A DNA stretch of 64,000 nt, taken from NCBI RefSeq assembly GCF_042660205.1, contig NZ_JBHSTQ010000011.1, forward strand, positions 45,092-109,091, written 5' to 3'. Both the position numbers and the translations under genes were made by a program. Source of the DNA: Sporolactobacillus kofuensis. Lineage in GTDB: Bacteria > Bacillota > Bacilli > Bacillales > Sporolactobacillaceae. Positions 53,914 through 62,514 of this stretch are shown one piece after another (the first letter of the stretch is position 1; each line of letters begins with the position of its first letter). The notes beneath the pieces were generated by a model that saw nothing but the letters and a program-made list of their open reading frames with translations, searched no databases and had not been told where the DNA came from.

Positions 53914-54746
53914 GATTGGCCAACTTCTTGGTATACATTACCAGCGTTTGTTTCACCGCCGTGATTATTCGCAAGCCGTTCCTCTACTCTTTGCGATTCT
54001 TCATTCGTTAAAAAAGCATAGAGCTTCTTCTTTAGAATCATCGTGCTTTCACCGTATTGAATCGACAAAATGCCTTCGGTTTTCAACTGACGAATCATTA
54101 CATCGCTAGCAAGATTATTCCGTATCTTTGTATAGATGGGCAGATAGATGACGTTGGCACTTCCGACACCATATAAAGTAGCGATAAAGGCAACGGCAAT
54201 TGCCGGACCAAGAGCCGCGGTATTCTCCAAGCTACCAAGAACGTGAACCAGCCCCATGACAGTCCCGATGATGCCCATCGTCGGAGCATAGCCACCGGCA
54301 GATTCAAAAATCCGGCCAATCGAAAGAATTTTCTGCTCATAGAGTTCGATATCACGATTCAATATATCATCAATAACATCCGAATCGACGCCGTCGACAA
54401 TCATTTGAATTCCATTGGACATAAATGAATCCTCTTTAAAATTCTGCTGCTCACCTTCCAAAGCAAGCAGCCCTTCTCGTCGTGAAATATTGGCGAGATC
54501 GATTAGGTGGACAATCGTATCGATCGGACGTTCTTTTGGCTTAACAAAGGCATATTTTAAAATAAAAGGAATCTTTGCCAATGTCTTTCCCGGAAAACTG
54601 ACAATAACAGCGCCAATTGTTCCCCCGAACACAATTAAAAAAGCAGTAATCTTTAATAGAGCGACAAGTTCGCCGCCTTCCAACAAGAATCCGACCACTA
54701 AGGAAAGTAATCCGACTAACAAGCCGATGACTGTTGCAACATCCAT
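53910..54746 (-). CDS. motA: Flagellar stator protein MotA (or MotP)
   Basis: The ion-channel and torque-generating stator subunit. The 278-residue protein has four membrane segments (two near 5-55, two near 145-200) with a cytosolic loop containing SRREGLLALEGEQ. The segment APTMGIIGTVMGLV followed by ATLYGVGSANVIYLPI resembles MotP/PomA-type proteins more than B. subtilis MotA. ATG 54746 follows AAGGG. First gene of motA-motB, behind a SigD-like promoter. Confidence 0.9.
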   Translation of the reverse strand: MDVATVIGLLVGLLSLVVGFLLEGGELVALLKITAFLIVFGGTIGAVIVSFPGKTLAKIPFILKYAFVKPKERPIDTIVHLIDLANISRREGLLALEGEQQNFKEDSFMSNGIQMIVDGVDSDVIDDILNRDIELYEQKILSIGRIFESAGGYAPTMGIIGTVMGLVHVLGSLENTAALGPAIAVAFIATLYGVGSANVIYLPIYTKIRNNLASDVMIRQLKTEGILSIQYGESTMILKKKLYAFLTNEESQRVEERLANNHGGETNAGNVYQEVGQS

Positions 54747-54786
54747 GTACGTCAACCCTTTCAGCTCTAGTACTTTTCTATTCTTT

Positions 54787-54813
54787 TTATCGGCTTTTTT
54801 ACGAAAAAATAAA
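54787..54813 (-). promoter_or_regulatory. Probable SigD promoter of motAB
   Basis: GCCGATAA (54794-54787) on the minus strand matches the SigD -10; the -35 position, 15 bases upstream, reads TTTA rather than TAAA. About 40 bases before the motA start. Confidence 0.6.
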
Positions 54814-55134
54814 GCGAATATCGAGAATCCATCAATTGTCCCACAATTCGCCTCATAAAGTAAGGTCTATTCTCCTATTTACAATTTCTTAATTCTCGAA
54901 AATGTTTCATTAACTTAATGTTAATGTTAGAAAATCTATCATTTAAATGATAAATTTCACTTTTGTTTTTGGAAAACACTTGATACAATGAAACTTGTAA
55001 TAATATGTCAGATTATTGTACGTACTGTTGATCATTTATTCCTATTTGTTTTGGGATTTCGTATCCCATCTTGTTATTAAATGCTGAGCACGAATGCTTT
55101 CCATTTCTACTTGGAAACTATCGAACGGGAGTGA
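54814..55134. other. Divergent region between motA promoter and HD-GYP gene
   Basis: A/T-rich. No riboswitch or gene seen; promoter of the HD-GYP gene not identified. Confidence 0.4.
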
Positions 55135-56868
55135 ATGGCTCTAATGCCAAAAGTTATAACAGTTGAAAACTTGAAGGACGGAACCATTCTTGCAAAAGAC
55201 ATCTATATTAATTCTTCTGTGCTCTATCGATCCGGCATGCTGATCACAGCTGAATTAGTCACAACATTGAAAAACATAGGGGTTACTTCTGTTACCATTT
55301 ATGATGCACCGGTCGCCCCTTTTCAAAATACATATACGCCTGTTTCGCGAATGACTGCCCACGAGCGAAAAGAATTAACCTCCCGATTCCAGACTGAAAT
55401 GGCACAAATCGCCAATGAACTTCGTTATGGGCGCATTCTTCACTCAGAATCTTCCTATAAATGGCTGCAATCGCTCTATCTCCGTTATTATTCGAACGCA
55501 ACCGTTCGCTTGCTTCTTGATAGTCTAAAGCAATGGGATCCAGTCTGCTATATTCATTCACTTGATGTATTTGTATTGACTAGCCTATTTTTTCGGCATA
55601 ACCACTGGAAAACAAATGATGATTTTATACTTGGCTGTTTGCTTCATGATATTGGCAAGTTATACACACCAACGGATATCTTATTAAAAAAAGGAAAACT
55701 CAGCCAGCGGGAATACTGCAAGATCACACGTCATACTGTGGACGGATACCAACTTCTCAAAAACATGCATTTTCCAAATGAAACATGTAGAGTGGTTCGT
55801 GCACATCATGAACGGATGAATGGTAGTGGTTATCCTGATCATCTCTATGTAGAAAAGGATGATCAACATCTTAAACTCATGATGATTGTCGATGTCTACT
55901 CTGCACTGACTTTAAATCGTTCTTATCGGAAACCAATGTATGCGACTAAAGCGATGCAAATTATTCTAAATGACAGCGTTCGCAATTATTTGTTTGATTT
56001 ACAAACTTGCTATTCATTCATTAACTTTATTCATATCTTTCCGCCAGCTACGCATGTGCGATTAACGACAGGAGAAGAAGGGGTTATTCTTACCAATCCT
56101 GCAGGATCTGACATTCTGCCTCGAGTAAAATTAACAAATAGCAACGTCATTCAACTACCTAGTGACCTTTCACTGACCGTAGAGACGATTACGAGCTGGG
56201 ACAGCAGCGATATGGTGAAGCAAGCAAGGCAAACCTGGACAGACTACATCAATTATCTAATTGACGGAAATAGTGTAAAGGCTGTTGATTGTCTTGATGC
56301 ACTCTCAGACGGCATGCGTATCGAAGATGTCTTTATCAAATTATTTGAACGCTCATTGGATGAGATTCAAGAAGGTCTGACGATGGAACGCTTCATCACT
56401 GCCGATTACCTGATTGCGACAATGACCATTTTAAGACTCTTGAGTTGGAAGATGTTAAGCCTATCCCACCAGCTTTCTCATTTTGATCTTGGTGAAGTTG
56501 TCATCGCCAATCTTGATTCTTTCAACGGTTTGACACGAACAAAGTTGGTAGACGACTTATTCACCATTAGTGGGTGGAAAACCAACTTCTTGGCTGAAAC
56601 CGGTGAGCTGAGTGTCGTTCGAGAACTTCTATTGCGGAAAAAAGCCAATTACTTAGCCGTTTCATTTTCAAAACGTACATCTGCTTCCGCAGTTTCCAAC
56701 TTACTGACAAATTTAGCCCGCGATTTTCCTAATTTGACTGTTTTTGTTCACGGATGTCAAGCCGATCTTGTGAAGAAATCAGTGATAAAAAAGTTATTTG
56801 TCAGCACAAATCTAAGTGAATTGATTAAAAATATGAAACAGTTCTTTGCCGGCGAAGTACGTGTATAA
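55135..56868 (+). CDS. HD-GYP phosphodiesterase with C-terminal B12-binding-like domain
   Basis: Probably degrades c-di-GMP. The 577-residue cytoplasmic protein has an N-terminal region of about 130 residues, then an HD-GYP domain with intact motifs HDIGK (171-175) and HHERMNGSGYP (224-234). The C-terminal part (about 390-570) resembles a cobalamin-binding module: a helical cap, then a Rossmann-like domain with VVIANLDSFNGLTRTKLV. The usual DxHxxG cobalamin motif has no His, so B12 binding is doubtful. The first ATG is close behind GGGAG; ATG 55144 is also possible. Divergent from motAB, which fits a motility role. Confidence 0.85.
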   Translation: MALMPKVITVENLKDGTILAKDIYINSSVLYRSGMLITAELVTTLKNIGVTSVTIYDAPVAPFQNTYTPVSRMTAHERKELTSRFQTEMAQIANELRYGRILHSESSYKWLQSLYLRYYSNATVRLLLDSLKQWDPVCYIHSLDVFVLTSLFFRHNHWKTNDDFILGCLLHDIGKLYTPTDILLKKGKLSQREYCKITRHTVDGYQLLKNMHFPNETCRVVRAHHERMNGSGYPDHLYVEKDDQHLKLMMIVDVYSALTLNRSYRKPMYATKAMQIILNDSVRNYLFDLQTCYSFINFIHIFPPATHVRLTTGEEGVILTNPAGSDILPRVKLTNSNVIQLPSDLSLTVETITSWDSSDMVKQARQTWTDYINYLIDGNSVKAVDCLDALSDGMRIEDVFIKLFERSLDEIQEGLTMERFITADYLIATMTILRLLSWKMLSLSHQLSHFDLGEVVIANLDSFNGLTRTKLVDDLFTISGWKTNFLAETGELSVVRELLLRKKANYLAVSFSKRTSASAVSNLLTNLARDFPNLTVFVHGCQADLVKKSVIKKLFVSTNLSELIKNMKQFFAGEVRV

Positions 56869-56939
56869 TTCGATTCTATTTAAAAGAATCAGATAAAGAT
56901 TTCTTTAGTTTTTACAAGTCATACATTTGATTATTGTAA

Positions 56940-56976
56940 CAAACGGGCACCTGATTGCCATCAGGTGCCCGTTTTA
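56940..56976. terminator. Bidirectional terminator HD-GYP / LCP
   Basis: AACGGGCACCTGA pairs perfectly with TCAGGTGCCCGTT around a six-base loop; T-rich flanks. Confidence 0.9.
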
Positions 56977-56997
56977 ATTGATCCACTTATATTATAC

Positions 56998-57909
56998 TTA
57001 ATTGTTTAATTGTTGCTCGATCATGTCATGCACTCTTTGCTTCTCAGCAGCACCGACCACAAGATAGTACAGGCCATTGATATTCTGGCCTTGTCCCTTA
57101 ACTTCATAGTTGATCGTGTGTTTGCGAGCATCTCGATAATTAAATGCCAAATTTTTCATATCATCAAAGGTCAGGTTCGTCTTCACATTGCTCCCGAGCG
57201 CATTAAGAATTTGTGTGTAGCGGGAAACTGAGGATATGTTCGCCATTTTATTGATGATTGCCATAATGACGTCACGTTGTCTTTGGTTACGTCCAAAATC
57301 TCCTTGCGGATCCAAGTGGCGCATCCGTACATAGCCCATTGCTTTTGCACCGGTATCCAAATTGATCTCTCCGCGTGCATAGTGATAGCCCTTCTTATAA
57401 TAGCCTTCATCATACCAGTCGAGTTTATTATTTACAGTTACACCGCCGACTGCGTCAACAAGATCACGCATGCCTTCCATGTTGATTTTAACGTAAAAAT
57501 CAAATGGAATGTCACCAACAAAATTTTTCACGGTATTTTCTGCCATCTGAGTACCGCCAAACGCATAGGCTGCATTGATTTTGTCGACGGTTCCATGACC
57601 GATAATCTCTGTTCGTGTATCACGAGGAATCGAAATCATTTGCATCGTTTTCGTCTTCGGGTTCAAAGTCGTCGCGATGATGGTATCCGAACGTCCGCGA
57701 TCTCCTTTTCTTTCATCCACACCAAGTAACAGCAAACTGATTGGCTTCTTCTGAGAAACGGCATCGTGGTTTCCTTTGCCACCGGAAGTCTCGTACATAT
57801 TACCAGCAGTTGAAGCGACCGAATGGTACATCCACCAAAAGTAGCCAGTACCTGCCGCAACAAGGACGACAATGATGCTTCCGATCGTCAGTAAAATCTT
57901 TTTTTTCAT
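56998..57909 (-). CDS. LytR-CpsA-Psr family wall-polymer ligase
   Basis: Transfers teichoic acid from its lipid carrier to peptidoglycan. The 303-residue protein has an N-terminal membrane helix (residues about 4-26) and a full LCP domain: LLLLGVDERKGDRGRSDT, ISIPRDTRTEI, KINAAYAFGG, AVGGVTVNN and RMRHLDPQGDFGRNQRQRDV (arginines for the pyrophosphate). It is intact, unlike the frameshifted copy at 45.5 kb, and could compensate for it. Shorter than that copy and without the Ser-rich tail. Confidence 0.93.
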   Translation of the reverse strand: MKKKILLTIGSIIVVLVAAGTGYFWWMYHSVASTAGNMYETSGGKGNHDAVSQKKPISLLLLGVDERKGDRGRSDTIIATTLNPKTKTMQMISIPRDTRTEIIGHGTVDKINAAYAFGGTQMAENTVKNFVGDIPFDFYVKINMEGMRDLVDAVGGVTVNNKLDWYDEGYYKKGYHYARGEINLDTGAKAMGYVRMRHLDPQGDFGRNQRQRDVIMAIINKMANISSVSRYTQILNALGSNVKTNLTFDDMKNLAFNYRDARKHTINYEVKGQGQNINGLYYLVVGAAEKQRVHDMIEQQLNN

Positions 57910-58104
57910 AGTCTCTTCCCTTTTCCTATATAGTCATCATTAATTTATGGACATTACTTAAGAGATCATATCATGTCCATCATAAGTTGTGAATAGTTTC
58001 CAATTAATGGAAACACTAGTCAACTTCTGAAAAATAATTTTCGCTTCATTAATCATATATAAGGGGTTCGTCTAAAAATAATTTCAAAGGTTCTAAGAAA
58101 ACCG

Positions 58105-58310
58105 GGTATGCTTGGTCCTTATGCAATGCCCAATTTTGTTGACGCTCCGCTTGCTCGTATCAACTAGGACAGCCGAGGGTGATCCGTAACCCTCCTCTAA
58201 CAACCAGTAATCTGTGGGGTTTCACTTGGCTCTCGTCAACGGTCCCGCAGGAATATCGCACCTACGCATCTTGTTCATAACCTCTTGCTTTAAAAGCATA
58301 GACTTATACG
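58105..58310 (+). repeat. Dispersed GC-rich intergenic repeat, copy 5
   Basis: CTAGGACAGCCGAGGGTGATCCG near the left matches the minus strand of copy 6; then CCCTCCTCTAACAA, AATCTGTGGGGT, ACTTGGCTC and GGTCCCGCAGGA follow. The right flank AACCTCTTGCTTTA is shared with copy 1. Confidence 0.75.
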
Positions 58311-58321
58311 TTCTTTTCTCA

Positions 58322-58362
58322 AAATGAAAAAGGCGCAACAGAATAAATCTGTTGCGCCTTCC
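58322..58362 (-). terminator. Terminator of lacD
   Basis: AAGGCGCAACAGA and TCTGTTGCGCCTT form a 13-bp stem with a five-base loop, then TTT on the minus strand. Confidence 0.9.
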
Positions 58363-58386
58363 ATTTGTTCATTTGCTCTTAGCAAA

Positions 58387-59394
58387 TTAGTCAACGACTT
58401 CGATCTTATCTTTGCCGCCGAATTTTTCATACCAAGGAGTTGCATTTTCAGCAAGAATTGCGTTAAGTTCTTCAACGTTCTTTCTACCTTGTGATTGAAG
58501 CCATTCAACAGCGCCTTTTTCTCCGCCCTTGCCGTAAGCTTCAACGCCGTCACGCCATGTTGCACGGCCACAAAGAACGCCATTATATTTAGCGCCTGCA
58601 TCATGTGCAAACACAAGTGTCTTCTGGAACAATTCAGTGGAAACACCTGCACTCAGCCAGATGTAAGGAATTGTTGTCAGTTTGTCAACTTCGAGGAAGT
58701 AGTTCTTAGCTTCTTCAGCTGTGTAAACAGGAGCGTTTTCGCCAACGCCTTCTACACGGCTCATGTCAACTGGAACTTCAAGTTTGAGGACGTCAATGCC
58801 ATAGCGTTCCTGTGTGAAGATCTTGATAGAATCAAGAACCTTTTGAGGTTTAACTTTAGCATATTCTTCTTTGTCCGTAATTTTTTCATCGTAAGTAACG
58901 ATTTCGAAGAACAGCGGAATATCTTCTGCTTTACATTCAGAACCGATACGTTCTACGAATGCTTTCTTCACATCATTGATTTCATCTGGTTCATCCGGAT
59001 CAAAGTAAACGAGCAGTTTAACAGCAGTACCGCCGTTTTCTTTAATGCGTTTTACTGACCAGTTTGGAAGAAGGTCAGGAATACGGCCAGGTTCTGTAGC
59101 ATCATAACCTGTTTTTTCATAAGAAGTCAGCAAACCGCAAGATGCTGCGCGTGCTTTGCCGGCAGGAATACCATATTCAGGGTCAAGCAGAATGGCGCTT
59201 GCGTATGGAGTCAGTTCTCTTGATACGAGCGTTTTGAAATCTGAAAGTTCTTGAATAGATGCGTCAGAGCCCTTAGCAGCACCGATCATTCTCTTCAAAG
59301 AACCACGTTGGTCGATTGCCAATGCAGCGATAACACCATTCTTGTCAGACAGTTGTTCAAGAAATTCGAACTTGCCTTTAGACATTTTAACCAT
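58387..59394 (-). CDS. lacD: Tagatose 1,6-bisphosphate aldolase
   Basis: Splits tagatose 1,6-bisphosphate into dihydroxyacetone phosphate and glyceraldehyde 3-phosphate. The 335-residue protein matches the LacD class I family: ALAIDQRGSLKRMIG, SAILLDPEYGIPAGKA, TAVKLLVYFDPDEP, DVLKLEVPVD (the Lys in this strand region is the Schiff-base candidate) and PYIWLSAGVS. GGAGG precedes the ATG. It is monocistronic: no lacABC or other tagatose-pathway genes flank it, so it may act on several hexose bisphosphates. Confidence 0.93.
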   Translation of the reverse strand: MVKMSKGKFEFLEQLSDKNGVIAALAIDQRGSLKRMIGAAKGSDASIQELSDFKTLVSRELTPYASAILLDPEYGIPAGKARAASCGLLTSYEKTGYDATEPGRIPDLLPNWSVKRIKENGGTAVKLLVYFDPDEPDEINDVKKAFVERIGSECKAEDIPLFFEIVTYDEKITDKEEYAKVKPQKVLDSIKIFTQERYGIDVLKLEVPVDMSRVEGVGENAPVYTAEEAKNYFLEVDKLTTIPYIWLSAGVSTELFQKTLVFAHDAGAKYNGVLCGRATWRDGVEAYGKGGEKGAVEWLQSQGRKNVEELNAILAENATPWYEKFGGKDKIEVVD

Positions 59395-59507
59395 TATCTA
59401 TACCTCCAGGATATTATTGGACAATTAATGTCCCTTACTATAAGTAAACGAAAAATACCCGTCACGCTATCAATTAAGCGGACAATCGTTTTTATCTCAC
59501 AAGCTTC

Positions 59508-59537
59508 ATTTTACGTCATTTTCTGCCATAAAGTCAA
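59508..59537 (-). promoter_or_regulatory. Probable sigma-A promoter of lacD
   Basis: TTGACT (59537-59532) and TAAAAT (59513-59508) on the minus strand, 18 bases apart. A partial cre-like sequence (AAAACGATTGTC) follows downstream but fits the consensus poorly. Confidence 0.5.
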
Positions 59538-59604
59538 TTTCACAAATTCAATAATCCTGTGAACAATATTTTGATTGTGCCCATATTTTCAGTCGAACAT
59601 TAAA

Positions 59605-60939
59605 TTAAACAAAAAATGTTTGATAAAGAAGGAAGACATTCAAGCAGATAACAATCATTGCGATGCCCCATGCGGTTAAAGTTGTCCCTTTGCGATTGAC
59701 AAGTGGGCCCATAATCGTTTTTTTGCTTGTAAAGATGATCAGCGGAATGATTGCTAATGCAATCCCGAATGACAGTACAACTTGACTCATGACCAATGCT
59801 TTTGTTGCATTTGCCCCTGAAATGATCAAAATAAGCGGTGGGAGCATGGAGCAGATTCGGCGAATAAAGACCGGAATCCGTTTATGAATAAAGCCTTGCA
59901 TCATGATGTCTCCTGCCAATGTACCCACTGAAGAACTAGACAGGCCGGCAGAAAGTAGACCAATGCCGAACAGAATGCCGGCGGCAGGGGCAAGATAGGT
60001 ACTGAACCCGTGAAATGCTACGGATAGATCATCGATGACTTCTTTTCCAAAGAAAGTGGAACCAGCTACGGCAAGCATAATAGCATTAATCACACCGGCG
60101 ATGATCATTGCGATCAAGATATCAACCAACTCAAAGCGAAAAATTTTCTTTTTTTCGCTTGCATTCCTTCCGATCACCCTGCGGCAAGTGAGACCTGAAT
60201 GCATATAGATGGCATGAGGCATCACAGTTGCGCCAAGAATTCCTGCTGCAAGCAGCACACTCTCCGTACCTTGAAATTGCGGGACAAATCCATGAACGAA
60301 TGGTTTAAATTGTGGTAAAGAGAAGAAAATTTCAAAGCTGAACGCAAGAACAACGATAAATACCATCATCGCAATCACCATTTCCAGTGATCGATAACCA
60401 CGCACCTGAAAAGTAAGAATCAGCAGCGCACAAATTGCTGTCAAAATGGCTGCCGGAATCATTGGCATGCCAAAGACAAGATGAAATCCGAGGGCTGCAC
60501 CAATAAATTCAGCAAGATCAGTTGCCATAATCATGATTTCGCCTTGAATCCAATAAAAAACAGATACACCTTTTGGCCACTGATTCCGTATGATTTCCGG
60601 CAAATTATGCTCCGTCGCAATACCGATTTTCGCAGATAACGTTTGGATCACTATTGCCATTAAGTTAGAGATCACTACTACCCATAGAAGCAAATAGCCA
60701 TATTGAGAGCCTGCCTGTATATTTGTCGCGTAATTTCCGGGATCAATATAGGCAACTGCTGCGATAAACGCTGGTCCGATGAATGGCAACATCTGACGCC
60801 ATCCTTTTTTTTGTCCAATTGCCTCATCAAAAGACTTAGTTTGCGGTTCAGAACCATTCCGTACTGAAGATGTGCTTTTATTCATCATCTTTTCCTCTGA
60901 TAGATTCAGTCCGGTCGCCTGCGGATCTAGATCGGACAT
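59605..60939 (-). CDS. mntH: Nramp family Mn2+/H+ symporter
   Basis: Imports manganese (and possibly iron) with protons. The 444-residue protein has about 11 membrane segments and both Nramp signature motifs: DPGNYATN in TM1 (metal ligands Asp and Asn) and ATVMPHAIYMHSG in TM6 (Met and His). The N-terminal 40 residues are polar. AAAGGAGG precedes the ATG. A dyad in the promoter region suggests metal-dependent repression. The symbol follows the family; the metal was not tested. Confidence 0.92.
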   Translation of the reverse strand: MSDLDPQATGLNLSEEKMMNKSTSSVRNGSEPQTKSFDEAIGQKKGWRQMLPFIGPAFIAAVAYIDPGNYATNIQAGSQYGYLLLWVVVISNLMAIVIQTLSAKIGIATEHNLPEIIRNQWPKGVSVFYWIQGEIMIMATDLAEFIGAALGFHLVFGMPMIPAAILTAICALLILTFQVRGYRSLEMVIAMMVFIVVLAFSFEIFFSLPQFKPFVHGFVPQFQGTESVLLAAGILGATVMPHAIYMHSGLTCRRVIGRNASEKKKIFRFELVDILIAMIIAGVINAIMLAVAGSTFFGKEVIDDLSVAFHGFSTYLAPAAGILFGIGLLSAGLSSSSVGTLAGDIMMQGFIHKRIPVFIRRICSMLPPLILIISGANATKALVMSQVVLSFGIALAIIPLIIFTSKKTIMGPLVNRKGTTLTAWGIAMIVICLNVFLLYQTFFV

Positions 60940-60970
60940 GTCTCTCCTCCTTTTTCACTCAACGAATATA

Positions 60971-60988
60971 TGTTTCTTTAGTGAAACA
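60971..60988. promoter_or_regulatory. Dyad upstream of mntH (metalloregulator operator candidate)
   Basis: TGTTTC-TTTAGT-GAAACA is a 6-bp perfect dyad about 32 bases before the mntH start, next to a TATATT that could be its -10. Position fits MntR or a Fur-family repressor, but I cannot assign which. Confidence 0.4.
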
Positions 60989-61111
60989 TCGATACCTAAC
61001 ATAAACCTACGATAATCTCTATTAGAATGCAACTGTTTTTTCTTTCTATCCGTTTCAGATTCGACATTTATTTCATGAATAATGAATAAAGGAGGAAAAA
61101 ATCTTGAATCT

Positions 61112-62143
61112 CTATGCGTTTTTTTGAGGTAGACGCACCCAGCACATATAGATAAAAATAAATGCACAAAGTGCGCCATAGAGTGGGTAAAGCGTGGCAA
61201 CTAAAGCACCATAGCCAATTTGGGCGATCATGAACGCACCGATGGTTAACAGAATCATAGACTTGCGAACGGTAAGTATCTTTGGAACAACACTGTGCAG
61301 TTGTCTGGACAGACCGAAGATATTGCCGACAAAGGTGGTAAGAATTTCCCCAAATATGACTGCGATAAAAGCAAGACGCATCGTTTCACCAAGCGGACGT
61401 ACCAATTCCGCCATTGGTAATTCATAGAAAAAGAGATCCGACTTGCCCACCATCATAAGATGTGAAAGGAACAAGAGCAGCCCCAAACCTGCGCCGCCGA
61501 GCCAGCCACCATATTTCAGCACTTGTTCGTCCTTGAATTCCTTAGCCAATGGAACAAGCACAACGAGCGCGGTTGACAGATTAAACGCAGCATAATTTAT
61601 GGCAGGAATAAACCAACTAACCGGCCCACTTTTTGTAAAATAGGGTACTCCTGCTCGATTTGCCCAGAAGGTCATCAGCACGAAGCCGATCATCAGTGGG
61701 ACAACAAGAGAATTAACAAACAATAGGCCACGGACGCCTTTTAGTAAAAACATAAAGCTAATCAAAACAGCCACGAGGATACCGATCTGGCGCTCCCAAC
61801 CCAATTGTTCTTGAAAGACAGCACCGCTTCCGGCAAGCATAACACCTGTAATTCCAAATATAATAAAAAACAGTAAGGACTGGATCAAAGCGCCAATCCG
61901 ATCACCAAATAATGCTGATGTTAAGTCATTAAACGAATAAGCATCGATCCGCCTTGCATAGAGCATCATTTTGGTACCGATCCAAGCGATAAGCGCACCG
62001 CTTAGCAGTGAACCAATGGTACCGAATGCTTGATATTGTGTAAAAAACTGAAGGATTTCCCGTCCTGAAGCGAAACCGGCACCGATGACCGTTCCAATAA
62101 ATGTTGCTGCTACTTGTAAGATACCAATCAGTTTTTTTCTCAT
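61112..62143 (-). CDS. YkvI-like membrane transporter
   Basis: A 343-residue polytopic protein with about ten membrane segments, of the YkvI family (LeuT-like fold, substrate not established). N-terminal TFIGTVIGAGFASGREILQF is the family's first unwound helix region. ATG 62143 has AAGGA nine bases upstream; nine more in-frame codons lack a site. It is 172 bases upstream of mntH in the same direction, and no terminator was seen between them, so read-through is possible. Confidence 0.85.
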   Translation of the reverse strand: MRKKLIGILQVAATFIGTVIGAGFASGREILQFFTQYQAFGTIGSLLSGALIAWIGTKMMLYARRIDAYSFNDLTSALFGDRIGALIQSLLFFIIFGITGVMLAGSGAVFQEQLGWERQIGILVAVLISFMFLLKGVRGLLFVNSLVVPLMIGFVLMTFWANRAGVPYFTKSGPVSWFIPAINYAAFNLSTALVVLVPLAKEFKDEQVLKYGGWLGGAGLGLLLFLSHLMMVGKSDLFFYELPMAELVRPLGETMRLAFIAVIFGEILTTFVGNIFGLSRQLHSVVPKILTVRKSMILLTIGAFMIAQIGYGALVATLYPLYGALCAFIFIYMCWVRLPQKNA

Positions 62144-62249
62144 CGGGATCGATCCTTCCTCAACAGTCACCTTTACGTAGGCATGATGATCATTTGGTTA
62201 TTCTAAATTATTCTATGCGAAGCCCGTCCCCCCCATGACTTGTGTATGC
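62144..62249. other. Divergent region between YkvI gene and small RNA
   Basis: No clear promoter for the YkvI-like gene; the right edge is the small RNA promoter. Confidence 0.4.
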
Positions 62250-62278
62250 TTTACAATGCACTGACGACCGTATATAAT
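62250..62278 (+). promoter_or_regulatory. Sigma-A promoter of the small RNA
   Basis: TTTACA (62250-62255) and TATAAT (62273-62278) separated by exactly 17 bases; start expected near 62285. Confidence 0.8.
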
Positions 62279-62284
62279 GAATGC

Positions 62285-62492
62285 GTAAATATGATTTTTA
62301 GAGGAAGGGGACTTGTATTATGGCTAATCACATGCAGAACGATTTAACCAATCTCATTGCTTATTGCCACCGGTCCCCTCTTCATCGAAGCATCTGAATC
62401 CAATGAAATGAAGATAAGGGACCGGAGGCCTGACACAAGGCGTCTTTTCATCTCGTGATCGAAAGACCATGCCGTGTGCATGGTCTTTTTTT
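62285..62492 (+). ncRNA. Autonomous about 208-nt RNA with alternative hairpins
   Basis: Bounded by a consensus promoter and a strong terminator (AAAGACCATGC pairs with GCATGGTCTTT, then seven T). Inside, GTCCCC (62373-62378) can pair either with GGGGAC (62307-62312), hiding the ribosome binding site, or, as CCGGTCCC (62370-62377), with GGGACCGG (62418-62425), a stem continued by CTTCAT/ATGAAG. The two pairings exclude each other. No known RNA family was recognised. It ends before the rsgA-like gene. Confidence 0.7.
62320..62397 (+). CDS. Possible 25-residue peptide within the small RNA
   Basis: ATG 62320 opens a frame of 25 codons beginning MANHMQNDLTNLIAYC, with GAGGAAGGGG nine bases upstream. 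The peptide is polar with no membrane helix, and the stop lies in the loop of the downstream hairpin. It could be a leader peptide, a regulatory small protein, or a chance frame. Pairing of the ribosome binding site with GTCCCC would block its translation. Confidence 0.45.
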   Translation: MANHMQNDLTNLIAYCHRSPLHRSI

Positions 62493-62514
62493 GTGGCTCA
62501 AAAGTCTGTTGACT

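Larger units (their letters stand above)
57910..58386. other. Intergenic region between LCP gene and lacD
   Basis: Holds the LCP promoter side (not identified), dispersed repeat copy 5 and the lacD terminator. No gene seen. Confidence 0.45.

Noticed and set aside
59470..59500. cre site before lacD
   Set aside because: AAAACGATTGTC lacks several defining positions of the cre consensus.
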